Source: Cytidiella melzeri (taxonomy: Eukaryota; Basidiomycota; Agaricomycetes; Polyporales; Irpicaceae). Taken from it: a stretch of 64,000 nt of DNA. The notes under the pieces were generated by a model. It was given only the letters and a program-made list of their open reading frames with translations. It did not search any database and was not told the origin of the DNA. The stretch is from NCBI GenBank assembly GCA_022592445.1, contig JABYQR010000013.1, positions 186,001-250,000 on the forward strand. The letters are read 5' to 3'. Shown here piece after piece: positions 60,701 to 64,000 of this stretch; the stretch's first letter is position 1; the number at the start of each line of letters is the position of its first letter. The position numbers and the translations under genes were made by a program.

Positions 60701-63700
60701 ATCATCGGTGGCCGTTATTATTTCGAGAAAACGCTGCTGCATCGAGGGGCGGCGCCTGAGTTTACTTTGGGTGAGTGTGGTCATTGCCGCCCGCTGCATG
60801 CTGCCAGTGGGTGGCAGCTCATCCAAGCTGACCACAACTATCTACCTACGCGTTAGATATCGAATACGGTTCTAGCGTCGCTCAAAGTTGTTCAGTCGAA
60901 TGAGGGTGCACACCACGAAATTTTTGGTCTTGGGGCTTGGCTGACTGAATGGGTGGTCTGATTCGCCGCAGGGAGTAGCTTTTGCACAGTCCAAGCTCCG
61001 AACCGCATAACGTTCACAACTCCAGGTCTGACTCTAGATCCCAGGACGTGCTGCATGTCCCCCGAATGACTGTGGATACTATTTCCCTGGGTAACACGGT
61101 ACGTAGGCGTCCTTCCCACACAGCACACACATACTTTGAGTTCGATTCCCGTTCTTCTTCCAACTTCAGCAACGTGGACCTTGCGCTACTATGGTGTGCT
61201 TTGAGCGTCTGACATGTTAACGTTTGCTTTCGGACGCTCAAGCTATTCGACCTTTGGCAACACACCTTCTCCTACCATCTGTCTACGGGACCCTCAGCCT
61301 GTATGATCAGTACAACCCTGGCGTACTAGCGCTCCGTATAACCAGGCCCCAACGCCAGTGAGGCCCATTCGGTCTTGCTTGTGCACACATGTTCTGCAAG
61401 CATTTGCATACACAGAAAATCACGTAAAGCGTCTACAATGACGATGTCGCTCTGAAGCTGCCACACTGGGGTCCAGGTTCTGTCTACGCTGCATTACAAA
61501 CGATCACGGCCGCAGACACATCGTGCGCCAAAAGGTATGCTCTAACGGAGGTAGTGACTTGACGCAGAGACGTCCTCCGAAGACGGATGTGCCTCTTTTG
61601 CCGCTATCGGCTCATCATGTTCCGCAACAGACGACGTTCTTCTGTGCGCGTGGAAGACGTGGAGGTCAGCCTGCCGCCCCGCTCGCCGAGTAGCACACCC
61701 CTCGGAAGAGCCTCCCTGTGCGCTGCCACTCCTTTGGAAGACTCGCGATTACACAGCTGATCGTTTGCGCAGTCCTCGGGCTGGTACTATACGGAAGGTG
61801 ACGTGTTCTGTGGGCTTGGCACTCCCCCGATCACACGACTCACTGGTCTTCACAGAAGCAGTGAGCCGTCTTTTCTTTTGTAACGGTCGTACCTGTCTGT
61901 CCTTCGGCATGGATCTTTCATTCCTAAGCAGCGTCATTTTTGACTCATGGGGGACAAACACACACGGTTGACCTCGGCGCTTTCATTCGCACCAATGCAC
62001 AGTCCATTCCCGCTTTCTCACAACTCGGAGAAGTAGGCGTCTGGCAGCTTTGTTCCCTCAAAGTCAGCTGGAAGTATCAAGTGTTGAGCTTGCGCAGTCA
62101 TGGCCCTCTTACATCCGATGACACCAGCAAGGGGCGGTGCATCGATAAACGCGGTTCAATCTACTACTGTTCAATAGCTGTCTCCAACCACCTGCGCAGC
62201 CAAAATTCTCTTGAGCCCTACTCAAACGGCACACCGCATGTTTCATAAGCAAGGGTACGTTGTGCAACTTGCTCCCACTATCGATAAAAAATTGCTCTGC
62301 CTCGTTTACTCATTCGCCCACGCGCTCCGAGCTCTGGACTTGACTACGGCCCCCTTTTACAATACAAATGAACACACAAGAGGCAAATGTTGGTGATTCA
62401 CGAACCCTTTTGGACCCAATTGCCGTCGCCGTTCGAGTGAGATGGGTGGCACATCATGCCGACGTCTCTTGATTTTTCGTTCGTAGATACTAGACTAGAC
62501 GTCATCTACCTTTGTACATGTCTTTGTTTCTTCCACTGCTACGAATAACCACAATCTCCTCCAGCCAAGATTTAAGCACTCAAGTGGTTCACACCCGGAG
62601 GGCAGGTTAGGTATTGAGATTGGATACTTAGCGCTGCCATCCCAGCCCGACCCATAGTTCCTCTTCGAGTCCGAGTCCAACCTGCGCTAGTTGGTAGTTG
62701 ACGTCGAATTGGGTTGGTGGTAAGTGTTGCTTTGCGAATGAATTAGCGATGGAAGGCACGCATGATAACCATTCCAGCCGTCATTCTTATACAATGTACT
62801 TTACCAAGTGTGATAAACCGTACCTTGGCGGTCAAAGTAGTTCAAGTTATTGGAAGATGAAATATGATAATTCCCTCCTCACTACTGCTCGTATGGGGTA
62901 ACAACATTGTGCATGGCTCATAGGATGTAGGCAAGTCATTCTCGAAGAAAAGCCCGTTCATTCGCAGCGGGCGGTAGTATATATATACGTGGCTTCTCGG
63001 GTTGCTGAGTCCAGCCGAGCCAGTGTTCCTCATTCCGCGTCGAGGCGAGGTGTGGCGCTCCCGTGCTGGTAGAGATACAGCCGGGCTCACCGCCACCATG
63101 CTGCAACATCAGAACCATCGTCTGAGAATGAGCTACCTTTGAAAATCGAGATGTAAGGGTGAACTCTGTCGTAAAACAAATTCCTTCAAGTACAAGCCAC
63201 ATCGAAGAGCCTTAGGAAGAAGAGAACGCACATTGGTCAAGAGCCAGGTTCTCTAGGTTGATGACGAACGTGCCAACTCCACACGGATAGCTAGTATCAA
63301 AGGGCAAGCCCGGCAGAGGGTACGTCTAGAGTTCAGTAAAGACAGCGAGATGAGCGGGATAACGTTTTCTCGGAGCCTGTGTTTGGGCAGGAACAGCTTT
63401 AAAGGCTGATTGCCCGCAACAAGCAAGTATAGGGAACCCTTTGCCAGTGGGGACACCGCAGTCTCAGAAGACTGCCCCAGAGTTCTGCCGGACAGGACGG
63501 GGGGTTTGGAAGGCACATTGAAAGACACCGGTGGGGCGGTGCGGCGTGTCCATTGGTCATCGATCCATACAACCTGCGCGCGAGCAGTCAAGCTTTCAAG
63601 AAGCATGTTGTGAATCCTTCTGGACGAGCCCTGCACGGTGTTGGTGTTTCCCGGCATTGACATTGCAACCGTTGGAGATGTGTTGCTTGCTTCCCGTTTG

Positions 63701-64000
63701 ACCGAGAGGTTTGAGCTCGACGGAGCGTACAAAGGCCTGGGTACTTACGGAGCACAAATTGTCAGCACAGGGAATTGATGCAAAGCGACTTGAGCCGCTA
63801 TCACTCACGTTTTTCCCGAGATTCAAGCATCTTTTTTGGTGGTGAGGAATGTCCTGCTTGATGCACGAACTCACCCCGGTGCTGGGGGTTTGAGCGTCGC
63901 CAAAGTCAATTGGACTAGCTGAAGTCAATAGTGAGCCCTGGGCATAGTGTCAATGCATAATTCTTTGACTGTGTTCTGGAGGATTCAATGATACATGTCG
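57742..64000. other. Right-end region, coding-like pieces on both strands, not assembled
   Basis: Composition returns to genic levels after about 58000. Plus-strand frames that look coded: 59815-60048 (YAQYLVQDPTAFGDRPPFPAV), 60175-60384 (GKLFYQLLLSQEIRELAAV), 60614-60856 (YRSRWAMIIGGRYYFEKTL), 60990-61212 and 61765-62248. Minus-strand frames: 63202-62936 and 63732-63253 (IHNMLLESLTARAQVVWIDD). A minus-strand frame at 59432-59746 has a Cys cluster (ECDKCDCTHNLRVCENDLC). They probably belong to two or more multi-exon genes of unknown family; I could not chain the exons with confidence. Confidence 0.35.
59432..59746 (-). CDS. Uncharacterised small Cys-containing ORF
   Basis: A frame of 104 residues with ATG start (MSLSPEYRASSHKMLN) and five cysteines in ECDKCDCTHNLRVCENDLC, which could bind a metal. 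No family recognised and it may be part of a spliced gene or chance. Confidence 0.3.
   Translation of the reverse strand: MSLSPEYRASSHKMLNVIQTMNTPTISSIPDKTRKHRFAVVPPECDKCDCTHNLRVCENDLCRLHDSSESYQPSNPVQLRERGSASTTIMIKPQEKKGHRQSEK

Noticed and set aside
61100..61160. tRNA with GTTCGATTCCC T-loop
   Set aside because: The T-loop-like word is present but no matching D-arm, anticodon arm or acceptor stem could be drawn.

Overview
The window is nuclear DNA of a filamentous basidiomycete, most likely an agaricomycete. Almost every recognisable gene is cut by many short GT-AG introns, mostly about 50-90 bp. The gene set (exomer, calcineurin A, UNC-50, HMG-CoA reductase, aspartokinase, a divergent G-alpha, a CYP53-type P450, F-box proteins) is fungal, and several proteins carry long Ser/Pro-rich disordered tails. 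There are no operons. For most genes I checked that exon phases add up to one open frame from start to stop; the exon coordinates are given per gene.

Positions 1-35500 form a dense housekeeping block: the 5' part of an HMG-CoA reductase (-), a CCDC6-like coiled-coil protein (-), an exomer subunit (-) head-to-head with a RUS/DUF647 membrane protein (+), a 13-exon G-alpha subunit (-), a small membrane protein (+), aspartokinase (-), a CYP53-like P450 (-), an HSP20-domain protein (-), calcineurin A (-), UNC-50 (-) divergent from a large WW-domain protein (+), and two convergent F-box genes. Themes are sterol and amino-acid synthesis, Golgi trafficking and Ca2+/G-protein signalling, but the neighbours are not functionally linked.

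Positions 35500-48100 are sparser. They hold a spliced coding region of unknown function (about 36.8-39.4 kb, +) and a 769-residue bHLH-type regulator (-), with unassigned sequence around them. Positions 48100-57900 are repeat-rich: a broken Tc1/mariner transposase interrupted by a 2.36-kb insertion with clean target-site duplication, a small TG...CA-ended repeat family that also occurs near 2.8 kb, tandem repeats and a tRNA-like SINE-type remnant. Positions 57900-64000 contain coding-like stretches on both strands that I could not assemble into gene models.

The most unusual observations are the interlocked first exons of the exomer and RUS genes, G-alpha micro-exons of 4 and 6 nt, a 10-nt micro-exon in the RUS gene, and the nested insertion that splits the transposase at a position where its reading frame would close up exactly.
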